Source of the DNA: an uncultured Bacilli bacterium
Lineage (GTDB): Bacteria > Bacillota_I > Bacilli_A > RF39 > UBA660
Assembly: GCA_944359735.1 (NCBI GenBank)
Contig: CALVTA010000020.1
Location: forward strand, 1-17,208
DNA length: 17,208 bases
Direction: 5' to 3'
Below the pieces are notes generated by a model. It saw only the letters and a list, made by a program, of their open reading frames with translations, had not been told where the DNA came from and made no database searches. Below are positions 7,233-14,633 of this stretch, one piece after another (the first letter of the stretch is position 1; the number at the start of each line of letters is the position of its first letter). Position numbers and translations under genes: made by a program.

Positions 7233-7249
7233 AATAAGAGGTGAGAAAA

Positions 7250-8050
7250 ATGGAAACAGAAAATGAAAACAAAATAGGGAAAAAAGGGGGAGTCATTATT
7301 TTAGTTGCTGTACTAATACTAATTATTACAGGATTAATAGGTTATATTTGTTATGATAAAGGTATTATATTTTCAAAAGTTGATAGTGAAAACAAACAAT
7401 CAAATGTAACATCTAATAAGAATAATAAAAAAGAAGAAGACTCAAATACAACAACTGATAATGAAGAAACAAATGGCACTAATGATGAATCAATAATAAA
7501 AGAGTTAAATTTATCACAATGTCTAAATACCAACAATATATCATATACTAATCCTTCTGATGTTGAAGGGAATTATGGTTTATCTATGACTATAAATCCT
7601 GATAAAACAAGCTTAACTTTAAGTATTGATTGGAATAAATTTGGACCTTTAAGTGCTTCAAGTTCTTGGTCTTCAAGTACTCAAAATTATCAAATAACCG
7701 GATTCTCAAAAAATATTGTCAGCACCTTCATTGGTGACTTAGGACAAGATGCAACAGGAATAACATTGTTTTATTTAATGGCTGATGGTACAGTAGAATA
7801 TACACCAATATTTAATCTTAAATATGATAGCCAAAACAATTCATATTACGAAATGAACTATACTTATGATTATTCAGCAGATGGACGTATAATTGGTGAA
7901 CATTTTGTTACAAAAGGAGTTATAAGTGGTGTCAATAATATTATTAAATTATATAATGTAAATGCTTCCAGTGGATCTAGTTGGAGAACAACAATTGCTG
8001 CAAAAGCAGATGGTAGCTTTTATGATTTAGGAAATATTATATCCAAATAA
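7250..8050 (+). CDS. Membrane-anchored extracellular protein of unknown function
   Basis: The 266-residue protein has a basic N-tail, one membrane helix (about 14-35), and a hydrophilic linker of N, S, T, E and K (about 43-82). A beta-rich external domain (about 85-266) carries many serines and aromatic residues, including WSSSTQNYQITGF, and ends in KADGSFYDLG. It has two cysteines, one in the helix and Cys91. I recognise no catalytic motif or named family. The ATG at 7250 is preferred over an in-frame GTG at 7241 because AGAGGTGA (7237-7244) then has proper spacing; the GTG is part of that SD. It stands alone between terminators. Confidence 0.8.
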   Translation: METENENKIGKKGGVIILVAVLILIITGLIGYICYDKGIIFSKVDSENKQSNVTSNKNNKKEEDSNTTTDNEETNGTNDESIIKELNLSQCLNTNNISYTNPSDVEGNYGLSMTINPDKTSLTLSIDWNKFGPLSASSSWSSSTQNYQITGFSKNIVSTFIGDLGQDATGITLFYLMADGTVEYTPIFNLKYDSQNNSYYEMNYTYDYSADGRIIGEHFVTKGVISGVNNIIKLYNVNASSGSSWRTTIAAKADGSFYDLGNIISK

Positions 8051-8079
8051 ACGAATTACTATTTATAATAAAATTATGC

Positions 8080-8102
8080 CTCTTTCAAACAGTTTGAGAG
8101 AG
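8080..8102 (+). repeat. Hairpin after the surface-protein gene, no U-tract
   Basis: CTCTTTCAAA pairs with TTTGAGAGAG in 10 bp (one G·U) around a 3-nt loop. No run of T follows, so it is more likely an mRNA 3' end stabiliser than a terminator. Confidence 0.55.
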
Positions 8103-8161
8103 TATATAAGATAATCTATAGGTATGTAAAAAATCTATGTAAATGAGATACCACCATAATT

Positions 8162-8197
8162 AGAAGTAAGTATAAAATCTTACTTCTTTTATTATTT
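8162..8197 (+). terminator. Intrinsic terminator of the 7250-8050 gene
   Basis: The perfect 9-bp stem AGAAGTAAG/CTTACTTCT with an 8-nt loop is followed by TTTATTATTT. It lies about 110 nt after the stop codon. Confidence 0.7.
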
Positions 8198-8536
8198 AAA
8201 TAAATAACATATCAGGTTAGATAGACTAATTTAGTTTTTATACATTTTCTAAACTATTTATTCAAAGATTCAATAATATTAATTACTTCTCTTATCTATA
8301 TTTGTAATATATCTATCTATTCTAAAACAATATTTTCTGGCCTACCACTCAATCATCTTCACTCAGCCTAAATACAACATCTATAAATACTATTTATTTA
8401 AAATTTTTCTTACTGTTCTAATTCTGCCAAAACTATTACTTAAGTACTATTTTAAGATTGAACTATATCTTATAAATACCTGACAGATTTTTAGCTATAT
8501 AATCTTAGCAATTCTATTCCATTATTATTTCATATA
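8198..8536. other. Gene-free spacer between convergent genes
   Basis: All six frames are broken by frequent stops and no ribosome-binding site with a start codon is seen. Minor features are the palindrome TACTTAAGTA (8437-8446) and a TAAGAT/ATCTTA hairpin near 8453-8472. No coding remnant is recognisable. Confidence 0.5.
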
Positions 8537-8571
8537 AAAACTTCTCCATTTATTTTATCGTGGAGAAGTTT
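8534..8571 (-). terminator. Terminator of the c-di-AMP operon
   Basis: A perfect 11-bp stem AAACTTCTCCA/TGGAGAAGTTT (8538-8548 and 8561-8571) has a 12-nt loop. On the minus strand it ends in five U, then AUAUG, 60-95 nt after the cdaR stop. The other direction has a poorer tail. Confidence 0.7.
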
Positions 8572-8631
8572 CTATTTAATTTTACTAATTATTTTGTCAT
8601 AAAATTCATATAACAAATTTATTATTTCCTT

Positions 8632-9993
8632 TTAATTATTAGCAGTAATTCTTACTTTAACCTTTTTAGTCTTAGAAGCATAGCTAAGTTTAACATCATC
8701 ACCTCTGACTTTAACCTCAACCTCATGTTCACCAACCCCAAGGCCATCTAGATCAACATAAGCTTTAATAATAGATGAATCTATATTATCAATAATAGAC
8801 TTACTTCCTGTAACAACTACTGTTACTCTACTATCAGCTTCCGATAAAGCCTGAACCTTATATTTAGAAGTATCTAAATTTTCAGTTGCTATAGAAATAT
8901 TATCAAACTCTTTTGTTGTAGAATCATCTAAAGTAACTTTAACTGTAATAGTTTTTTCACTAATTTCTGTAATTCCATTAGGACGTTTCAAAGTAACTGT
9001 ATAATCTTTATCTTCATTTAATCCTGTAACATCAACTTCTACTTCTAAAGAATCAAGTTTATCAATTGCTTCCTGACTACCGTAAACAACAACATTATCT
9101 ATATTAGTACTAAGTGACTTAATTGCCTTACCAAATGCTAATTCACCTTTAGGAACAATTTCTATAGGTACTGTTTTACTAGGAGATGAAATGACAACTT
9201 TAGCAGTTACTGTTTTTGGAACTATCTCTACATCAACTACTTTTCCATTAGTATCGTATGCCACAAGTGGTACATTATCTAAAGTAAGTTCTCCAGCCTC
9301 TTGCTTAGCAAAATCATCAACATCTACTAAAGCCTTAACTGTAGCAACTTTCTCTAATTTATACTCAGCTCCTTTAACAATAACCTCACTTCTGTCTAAT
9401 TCAACACTATCTATATTAAGTTTACTATCTAAATTATCTTGATGTAAAACATCATAAGTAAGCGATTTAGTAGCACTAACTTTATCGTAAATCGTAACTG
9501 TAACTGTAGAAGGATCAAGTCTATAATCAATTGATTTTAACTGCTGTGTATATTTAAGTGTTACTTTATGCTGACCTGGTTTAAGACCTGTTAAATCAAC
9601 AGTAACTCCCCCACTAGGAGATTGTTTAGCCAAAAAGATATGTCTTTTTTGACCAACCAAAGTTATATCAACATCATCTGGTAAGCCTTCAACAACATAA
9701 GCCTCTTCATTATAAGTAGCTGTAACTGGTTGATTATACAATATCTCAGCATATTGATCAATAGTTATGTTACCTTCACTATCTACTATAAAAAATACTG
9801 CTAAGGCCAAAATCAAACTAACTACAATTAATGTTTGTTTTTTACCAATTAACTTTTCAAGACTTTTACTATTACTTTTAGAAAAGTCAATAACCTTCAA
9901 AATTAACTTTGTAATTGGTGTAATCAACCACTTGTCAAAAAACGAACCAATATGATGAAAAAATTTCCCAATACCTCTAACTATTTTCTTCAT
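8632..9993 (-). CDS. cdaR: CdaR, YbbR-domain regulator of diadenylate cyclase
   Basis: Membrane-anchored extracellular YbbR-repeat protein that binds and modulates CdaA in Bacillota. The 453 residues comprise a long cytoplasmic N-region (1-52) with amphipathic stretches, one membrane helix (about 53-70) and about four YbbR repeats. The repeats show VDLTGLKPGQHKVTL, VDVTGLNEDKDYTVTL and VDLDGLGVGEHEVEV as their recurring closing motif. The start overlaps the end of cdaA by 17 nt, with GAGGAAGAG just upstream, implying translational coupling. In many Bacillota the next gene is glmM; here the operon ends at a terminator instead. The N-terminal extension is longer than in the CdaR proteins I know. 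Confidence 0.93.
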   Translation of the reverse strand: MKKIVRGIGKFFHHIGSFFDKWLITPITKLILKVIDFSKSNSKSLEKLIGKKQTLIVVSLILALAVFFIVDSEGNITIDQYAEILYNQPVTATYNEEAYVVEGLPDDVDITLVGQKRHIFLAKQSPSGGVTVDLTGLKPGQHKVTLKYTQQLKSIDYRLDPSTVTVTIYDKVSATKSLTYDVLHQDNLDSKLNIDSVELDRSEVIVKGAEYKLEKVATVKALVDVDDFAKQEAGELTLDNVPLVAYDTNGKVVDVEIVPKTVTAKVVISSPSKTVPIEIVPKGELAFGKAIKSLSTNIDNVVVYGSQEAIDKLDSLEVEVDVTGLNEDKDYTVTLKRPNGITEISEKTITVKVTLDDSTTKEFDNISIATENLDTSKYKVQALSEADSRVTVVVTGSKSIIDNIDSSIIKAYVDLDGLGVGEHEVEVKVRGDDVKLSYASKTKKVKVRITANN

Positions 9994-10810
9994 ATATCTC
10001 TTCCTCTTCTATATCTTCCTCATCATATTCACTATTTATTTTAGGTTTCAATTCATTTATCAACATCATTCTAACATCATCAATTGATAAATTATAGAAA
10101 AGTTCACCCTTAATAGCTACAGATAATCTACCAGTTTCTTCAGATACTACTAAAGCAATAGCATCAGTCTCTTCAGCAATACCAAGTGCTGCTCTATGTC
10201 TAGTACCAAGTCTTTTATTAATCTTTACACTGCTACTAGTAGGAAATACAGCTCCAGCACAAGTAATTCTATCACCTTGAATTATAACACCACCATCATG
10301 CAACGGATTACCCTCATAAAAAATAGCAATTAAAAGATCACTAGATAAATCAGCATATAATTTTTTTGCTTTATCTATATAATTTCCAAGACTAATATCT
10401 CGTTCTAATACAATCAAAGCACCAATTTTATTTTTTCTCAAATAATCCATCGTTTGAACTAACTGATAAATTAAATGTTCTCTTTCATCAACAGTTAAAA
10501 CCTTATGCCGTCCCAACAATTGATTTCTACCAAGTTGTTCCAATATATTTCTAATCTCTGGTTGAAAAATAACAATAAGTGCTAAAGGACCATACATAAT
10601 AACATATTCCAAAATCAAACCAACTGTTGTAAAACCACAGAGATCACTTACTATCTTCAAGACTATAATAATTATTACTCCTTTAAATAAAAGAGTAAGT
10701 TTAACACTATTCCTAATATTCTTTAAAATTATATAAAACATCAACCAAACAATCGATATATCTATAATCTTTCTTATAATTGTCAAAACACTTGTAACAG
10801 TAATAACCAT
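9977..10810 (-). CDS. cdaA: Diadenylate cyclase CdaA (c-di-AMP synthase)
   Basis: Condenses two ATP into the second messenger c-di-AMP, which controls potassium and osmolyte transport and cell-wall homeostasis. The 277 residues (B. subtilis CdaA is similar) have three N-terminal membrane segments (about 10-30, 39-56, 65-83), then the cytoplasmic DAC/DisA_N domain. The metal/ATP motif is HDGG (171-174), where the family usually has DGA. The second motif GTRHRAALG (202-210) is intact. After residue 260 there is a very acidic tail of D and E. AGGAGAG sits ahead of the ATG. It is the middle gene of a three-gene operon, with 20 nt to the upstream gene and an overlap with cdaR. Confidence 0.96.
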   Translation of the reverse strand: MVITVTSVLTIIRKIIDISIVWLMFYIILKNIRNSVKLTLLFKGVIIIIVLKIVSDLCGFTTVGLILEYVIMYGPLALIVIFQPEIRNILEQLGRNQLLGRHKVLTVDEREHLIYQLVQTMDYLRKNKIGALIVLERDISLGNYIDKAKKLYADLSSDLLIAIFYEGNPLHDGGVIIQGDRITCAGAVFPTSSSVKINKRLGTRHRAALGIAEETDAIALVVSEETGRLSVAIKGELFYNLSIDDVRMMLINELKPKINSEYDEEDIEEEEIYEENS

Positions 10811-10830
10811 AACATCTCTCCTAACTGTTT

Positions 10831-11328
10831 TTAAACTATTTTGTTATTTCCATCTTGATTAATAGTTGGAATAACAACATTATTAACACCCTCTGGCGCA
10901 GGATTTGTACTAACCACAGTAGCAACAGGCTCTACATTCTCACTAACAACATTTGGCATAACTACCGTATTATTAACAGAAACTGCTGTACCTTCTGTAA
11001 CTAATGGTGGTGTTTCATTAACATTATTTACAGGAGTTGTAGTAGTATTATCTGCTTCAACTACAGGTGGTGTAATATTATTAGAAACCACTACATTCTG
11101 AGATGAAGATTCCGTAACAGGTTCACTAACTGTTTCTGCAACAACTGCACCATCTATAGAACCATTTTGACTAACAGTAGCATATTTTTCTTTCTCTTTT
11201 TTATTCTTAATACCTTTCTCAGCTAAATAGCCGATACAAGCAAAAATAAGAATAACTAGGACTACTACCCAAACGATATAAAAAGGGCCATCTAATGTAT
11301 CCCTAAAAAATTCAATTACATATTGCAT
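10831..11328 (-). CDS. Small single-pass membrane protein heading the c-di-AMP operon
   Basis: The 165-residue protein has a short N-terminal amphipathic stretch, one membrane helix (about 16-36), then the basic run KGIKNKKEKEK. About 115 residues made mostly of V, T, N, S, P and E follow, with no aromatic core. The basic run places this tail in the cytoplasm. The start at 11328 is set by AGGCGGTG (11333-11340); an upstream in-frame codon has no such site. A good promoter lies just upstream and cdaA follows after 20 nt, so it is co-expressed with cdaA and cdaR. I recognise no family. Confidence 0.75.
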   Translation of the reverse strand: MQYVIEFFRDTLDGPFYIVWVVVLVILIFACIGYLAEKGIKNKKEKEKYATVSQNGSIDGAVVAETVSEPVTESSSQNVVVSNNITPPVVEADNTTTTPVNNVNETPPLVTEGTAVSVNNTVVMPNVVSENVEPVATVVSTNPAPEGVNNVVIPTINQDGNNKIV

Positions 11329-11372
11329 AAAACACCGCCTTTCACACTTTATCCCCTTATTCTTCATTTATT

Positions 11373-11401
11373 ATCATAACATGAGGACTATTCTTTTTCA
11401 A
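11373..11401 (-). promoter_or_regulatory. sigma-A promoter of the cdaA operon
   Basis: The minus strand has TTGAAA (11396-11401), a 17-nt spacer and TATGAT (11373-11378), with TG one base upstream of the -10 (extended -10). Start near 11366 gives a leader of about 38 nt. Confidence 0.75.
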
Positions 11402-11432
11402 CCGAAGAACAAAAATTTAAAACTAAAAATTA

Positions 11433-11951
11433 TTATTTATGTAATTTCATATATATAGTATCAACGTTTTCTCCATTAATAATTGCAATCTTCTCTTCAA
11501 CTTTATAAGGAATAAAGCCTAGCTTTTTATATAAATGAATCGCTCTATCATTATTAGAATAAACACCCAAATAAATTTCCTTTAATTTTAAATCATTAAA
11601 TCCATAATCTATAAATCTTTTAAGTGCCTCGCATCCATAATGTTTATTTTGAAATTCTTCATTTATAATGATACCAATCTCTGCATCATCTGAAGTTATA
11701 TTATCAAAATCTATATTTCCAATAAAACGACCACTTTGTTTATCAAACATCGATAATATAATCAAAGTATCAGTTTCCAATGCTTCTTTTACACACAAAA
11801 ATCTATTTTCATAAGTATATGGATTAGGATCAGCGGTAATAAATTTCTTTATATTAGGATTATTAAATAATTTCAAATATTCATCTATTAAATCATATGA
11901 AACATTTACATAATAAATATTATCTGATTCTAATATAACTTCTCTATTCAT
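11433..11951 (-). CDS. GNAT-family N-acetyltransferase (RimJ/RimL type)
   Basis: The 172-residue protein has the single GNAT domain of the Acetyltransf_3/RimJ-RimL group: AEIGIIINEEFQNKHYG (90-106), containing the acetyl-CoA pyrophosphate loop QNKHYGCEA (101-109), and NNDRAIHLYKKLGF (133-146). The substrate amine, whether protein N-terminus or small molecule, cannot be told. GGAG 5 nt before the ATG at 11951 supports this start over a GTG two codons upstream. It begins 35 nt after tRNA-Thr on the same strand. No promoter or terminator lies between, so it probably shares the tRNA transcript. Confidence 0.88.
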   Translation of the reverse strand: MNREVILESDNIYYVNVSYDLIDEYLKLFNNPNIKKFITADPNPYTYENRFLCVKEALETDTLIILSMFDKQSGRFIGNIDFDNITSDDAEIGIIINEEFQNKHYGCEALKRFIDYGFNDLKLKEIYLGVYSNNDRAIHLYKKLGFIPYKVEEKIAIINGENVDTIYMKLHK

Positions 11952-11985
11952 AAACACTCCATTAAATAATAAAATAATTAAACGG

Positions 11986-12058
11986 TGCCGGCTAAAGGAT
12001 TCGAACCTTTGACCTACTCATTACGAATGAGTTGCTCTACCTACTGAGCTAAGCCGGC
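11986..12058 (-). tRNA. tRNA-Thr (anticodon CGT)
   Basis: A 73-nt cloverleaf: acceptor GCCGGCT/AGCCGGC (7 perfect pairs), D-arm GCTC/GAGC, anticodon stem ACTCA/TGAGT with loop TTCGTAA (anticodon CGT, reads ACG), and T-arm AAAGG/CCTTT with loop TTCGAAT. The discriminator is A. The next bases are CCG, so CCA is not encoded and must be added. Confidence 0.96.
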
Positions 12059-12094
12059 AAAAAAACTTTACTAATCTATTATAGCAAAGTTTTT
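12059..12094 (-). terminator. Terminator of the ABC transporter gene, overlapping the tRNA promoter
   Basis: A 13-bp stem (12061-12073 with 12082-12094, one G·U) has an 8-nt loop. On the minus strand its distal arm runs into seven T. It is 14 nt after the stop codon at 12108. Confidence 0.75.
12078..12086 (-). promoter_or_regulatory. Extended -10 promoter of tRNA-Thr
   Basis: TGCTATAAT on the minus strand is a perfect extended -10; -35 is poor. It lies 20 nt before the tRNA 5' end and within the loop and distal arm of the terminator of the upstream ABC gene. Confidence 0.6.
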
Positions 12095-12107
12095 AAAATT
12101 ATGAAAG

Positions 12108-14438
12108 TTATTCTGTCCTAAGTGCTACAACAGGATCTTTCTTACTAGCCATCTTAGATGGAACAAAACCACTTAAAACAGTTAAAGAAACACTAATTAT
12201 CAAAAGAATAATTGCATGAACTGGATTAAGATTAGCAACATTAGGTAAATCAGCTAAACTCTCAATTAAAGAATTAATAGGGAATGTTAAAAGGTAAGCT
12301 ATAACAAGCCCTAAAACACCACTACAAACACCTATAATAAATGTTTCTGCATTAAATACACGAGTTATATCTTTGCCTCTTGCACCTAAAGCCCTTAAAA
12401 TACCAATTTCCTTAGTTCTCTCAAGAACAGAAATATAAGTAATAATTGCAATCATAATACAAGATACTACTAAAGAAATAGATGAAAAAGCTATTAAAAC
12501 ATAAGTAACTGCATCCATAATACTACCTGAAAGAGTACTAATTAAAGAAGCATAATCAGTATACAAAACTTGATCACTAGCATCTTTATCATCATTATAG
12601 TTATCTAAATAATCAGTAATATAATCTTTAGTATCAAAATCTTTTGGATAGATATAAATAATAGATGACATAACATCTGCCCCTAATACCCCTAAAATAT
12701 TATCTTTTGTAACTGTAGAGTTTGTTGTATCAAAAGCCTGTCCTGTTAAAACATTATAGTCAACCTCTTTTTGTCTATTAACTATTTCACTATCTTTATT
12801 TTTATCAATAACTTCATTTACCAAAGCAGAGTTATAATAAATTCCTGATTGAGTTAAAGTACTTTTATCTTTTTTACCTCTTATAATAGCATTAACCTTT
12901 ATAGTAATAGCATCTTCACTATTATACATCTCTTCATAATCAGTGCTTGGCACAAAATAATTATTTATCTTATGATAATAAACATCATTAGGAATAACTT
13001 TAAACTCTTTATTTAAAATATCATCAAAAGATATATTTTCACTTGCATTAAATCCAAGTTGTTCTAATGTACTACTATCAAGTTCATTACGAGAATTAAC
13101 AGCAATTACAATACCAGGAGTATCTTTATCTATATTCCCTGCTAACACATCATAATTATCTTCTAACATACTTTTACCATTAACTTTATCAGCATATAAA
13201 CTCCATCCCATAACACCTGTCATTGATGTAGTAGACATACTATAATTAGTACTAGTAGGCACCGTTTTATATGTATCATCAGACATTTTAGTAACAACAT
13301 TTAAAGTAGTACCATACTGATAACTAATAGCATTAACATTATCTTTATCCATAGACTCTATATATTCTATATATTCACTATCTAAATTATTAATATGCAT
13401 CATAGTATCTAGATTATTATCACGAGGATAAATAACCTTCTTATTAGAGTACTCTTTATGTTCCTTATTACCTTCTACCATCTGTTGCATAACTTCCTCA
13501 TCTACATCCATTGCCTGAGTACTAATAGTAATAGGCATCTGTGATAAAGTATCTTCTTCATACTCATCTATCTTTATTTGAAAGCCATTAGATAACGAAA
13601 GTATTAAAGCAATACCAATAATACCAATAGATGCTGCAAAAGATGTTAAGAATGTTCTACCTTTCTTGGTCTTAATATTATTAAAAGATAATTTCAAAGC
13701 AGAACCATATCCAAGTACAGTTTTTTTAATAGTTAACTTCTCCTTAGAATTACCTTTATCTTTAACAGGATTACTATCACTTAAAATCTCTCCATCTTTA
13801 AGTTCAATAATACGAGTTGCATACTCTTTAGCAAGTTCTGGATTATGAGTTACCATAATAACTAATTTGTCTTTAGCAATCTCCTTAATAAGATCCATAA
13901 TCTGCACACTAGTAACAGAATCTAAGGCCCCAGTAGGTTCATCCGCTAATATTATTTCTGGATTATTAACAAGTGCTCTTGCAATAGCAACTCTTTGCAT
14001 CTGTCCTCCAGATAATTGATTAGGCTTTTTATGAGCATGATCTTTAAGTCCAACTTTATCTAATGCTTCAAGAGCTTTCTTTCTTCTATTCTTCTTTTTA
14101 TAACCACTAAGTATTAAAGCCATCTCTACATTTTCTAAAATAGTAATATGACTAATCAAGTTATAAGACTGAAAAATAAAACCAACACAGTTATTACGAT
14201 AATAGTCCCATTCTACATTTTTAAACTGCTTAGTACTTTTATTATTGATGATTAAATCTCCACTGTCATATCTATCAAGACCTCCAAGAATATTTAAAAG
14301 TGTTGTCTTACCACTACCACTACTTCCTAAAATAGCGACAAACTCACACTTTCTAAACTTTAAACTAACATCCTTTAAAGCATGTTGTACAAAGTCCCCT
14401 GTCTTGTAACTTTTATTTATTTTCTTTAATTCAAGCAT
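12108..14438 (-). CDS. Single-chain ABC transporter: ATPase fused to FtsX/MacB-type permease
   Basis: The 776-residue protein has an N-terminal ATPase of the LolD/MacB type. It shows Walker A GSSGSGKT (38-45), Q-loop FQSYNL, signature LSGGQ (142-146), Walker B IILADE (162-167) and His198. The permease follows: a membrane helix (about 264-284), a large external domain (about 285-640), then three helices (about 643-669, 698-720, 740-760) with the FtsX-like ERTKEIGILRALGA motif. As a dimer such proteins act by mechanotransmission or as exporters of peptides, lipids or drugs; the substrate is unknown. AAGGAGG (14444-14450) 5 nt before the ATG sets the start; a GTG at 14453 overlaps that SD. No two-component genes are adjacent, which argues against a Bce-type module. 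Confidence 0.92.
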   Translation of the reverse strand: MLELKKINKSYKTGDFVQHALKDVSLKFRKCEFVAILGSSGSGKTTLLNILGGLDRYDSGDLIINNKSTKQFKNVEWDYYRNNCVGFIFQSYNLISHITILENVEMALILSGYKKKNRRKKALEALDKVGLKDHAHKKPNQLSGGQMQRVAIARALVNNPEIILADEPTGALDSVTSVQIMDLIKEIAKDKLVIMVTHNPELAKEYATRIIELKDGEILSDSNPVKDKGNSKEKLTIKKTVLGYGSALKLSFNNIKTKKGRTFLTSFAASIGIIGIALILSLSNGFQIKIDEYEEDTLSQMPITISTQAMDVDEEVMQQMVEGNKEHKEYSNKKVIYPRDNNLDTMMHINNLDSEYIEYIESMDKDNVNAISYQYGTTLNVVTKMSDDTYKTVPTSTNYSMSTTSMTGVMGWSLYADKVNGKSMLEDNYDVLAGNIDKDTPGIVIAVNSRNELDSSTLEQLGFNASENISFDDILNKEFKVIPNDVYYHKINNYFVPSTDYEEMYNSEDAITIKVNAIIRGKKDKSTLTQSGIYYNSALVNEVIDKNKDSEIVNRQKEVDYNVLTGQAFDTTNSTVTKDNILGVLGADVMSSIIYIYPKDFDTKDYITDYLDNYNDDKDASDQVLYTDYASLISTLSGSIMDAVTYVLIAFSSISLVVSCIMIAIITYISVLERTKEIGILRALGARGKDITRVFNAETFIIGVCSGVLGLVIAYLLTFPINSLIESLADLPNVANLNPVHAIILLIISVSLTVLSGFVPSKMASKKDPVVALRTE

Positions 14439-14460
14439 AAATTCCTCCTTCACAATAACT

Positions 14461-14466
14461 ATTATA
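14461..14466 (-). promoter_or_regulatory. Candidate -10 of the ABC transporter gene
   Basis: Perfect TATAAT on the minus strand, about 23 nt before the ATG and ahead of a strong SD. No recognisable -35, so assignment is tentative. Confidence 0.4.
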
Positions 14467-14502
14467 TACCAAATTGTAATTTTTTTATTTTATTTTTCCA
14501 AA

Positions 14503-14516
14503 TATAATGTTAAAAT
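14503..14516 (+). promoter_or_regulatory. Promoter -10 region of the rnr leader
   Basis: TATAAT (14503-14508) and the overlapping extended -10 TGTTAAAAT (14508-14516) both precede the leader. Start would be about 14515-14523, just before the first leader hairpin. The -35 is not clear; only a T-rich tract lies there. Confidence 0.5.
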
Positions 14517-14524
14517 TAAGGAAA

Positions 14525-14573
14525 AGGAGGGATTATTATGGTAAGAAAAATACATAAAAGTTTAATCCCTCTT
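14525..14573 (+). promoter_or_regulatory. SD-sequestering leader hairpin upstream of rnr
   Basis: AGGAGGGATTA (14525-14535) pairs with TAATCCCTCTT (14563-14573) in 11 bp with one G·U, around a 27-nt loop holding an AUG. The whole Shine-Dalgarno of the 31-codon ORF is inside the helix. The next base (14574) begins the terminator stem, so the two helices can stack end to end. Confidence 0.6.
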
Positions 14574-14633
14574 GGCAATACTAAGTTTTGTATTGCCTTT
14601 TTTCATGGAGGAGTATATGAAAACAATATTTGA
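14538..14633 (+). CDS. Candidate 31-residue leader ORF overlapping rnr
   Basis: The ATG at 14538 is preceded at 7 nt by AGGAGG (14525-14530), a first-class ribosome-binding site. The 31-residue product begins MVRKIHKSLIPLG and ends in TGA at 14633, 17 nt inside the rnr reading frame, which is in a different frame. The ORF runs straight through the terminator hairpin at 14574-14603 and contains the SD of rnr in codons 23-25. The peptide is basic at its start and has no membrane segment, so it is not SecG. Its value may be in being translated rather than in the peptide. The chance that it is not translated is real. Confidence 0.45.
   Translation: MVRKIHKSLIPLGNTKFCIAFFHGGVYENNI
14574..14603 (+). 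terminator. Intrinsic terminator inside the rnr leader (attenuator)
   Basis: The perfect 8-bp stem GGCAATAC/GTATTGCC (14574-14581, 14590-14597) with an 8-nt loop is followed by six T. It lies 14 nt before the rnr ATG. The upstream gene is on the other strand, so this terminator can act only on the rnr leader transcript. Confidence 0.75.

Noticed and set aside
11371..11432. Terminator after the GNAT gene
   Set aside because: Only a 5-bp TTCTT/AAGAA repeat is present, without a U-tract; read-through into the cdaA promoter region cannot be excluded.
14525..14603. Known riboswitch class (such as preQ1 or T-box) in the rnr leader
   Set aside because: No T-box or preQ1-I signature, no long aptamer, and the two helices do not compete with each other; the arrangement fits translation-coupled attenuation better.
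14538..14633. The short ORF before rnr as secG, the gene often found upstream of rnr
   Set aside because: Too short and without the two membrane helices of SecG.
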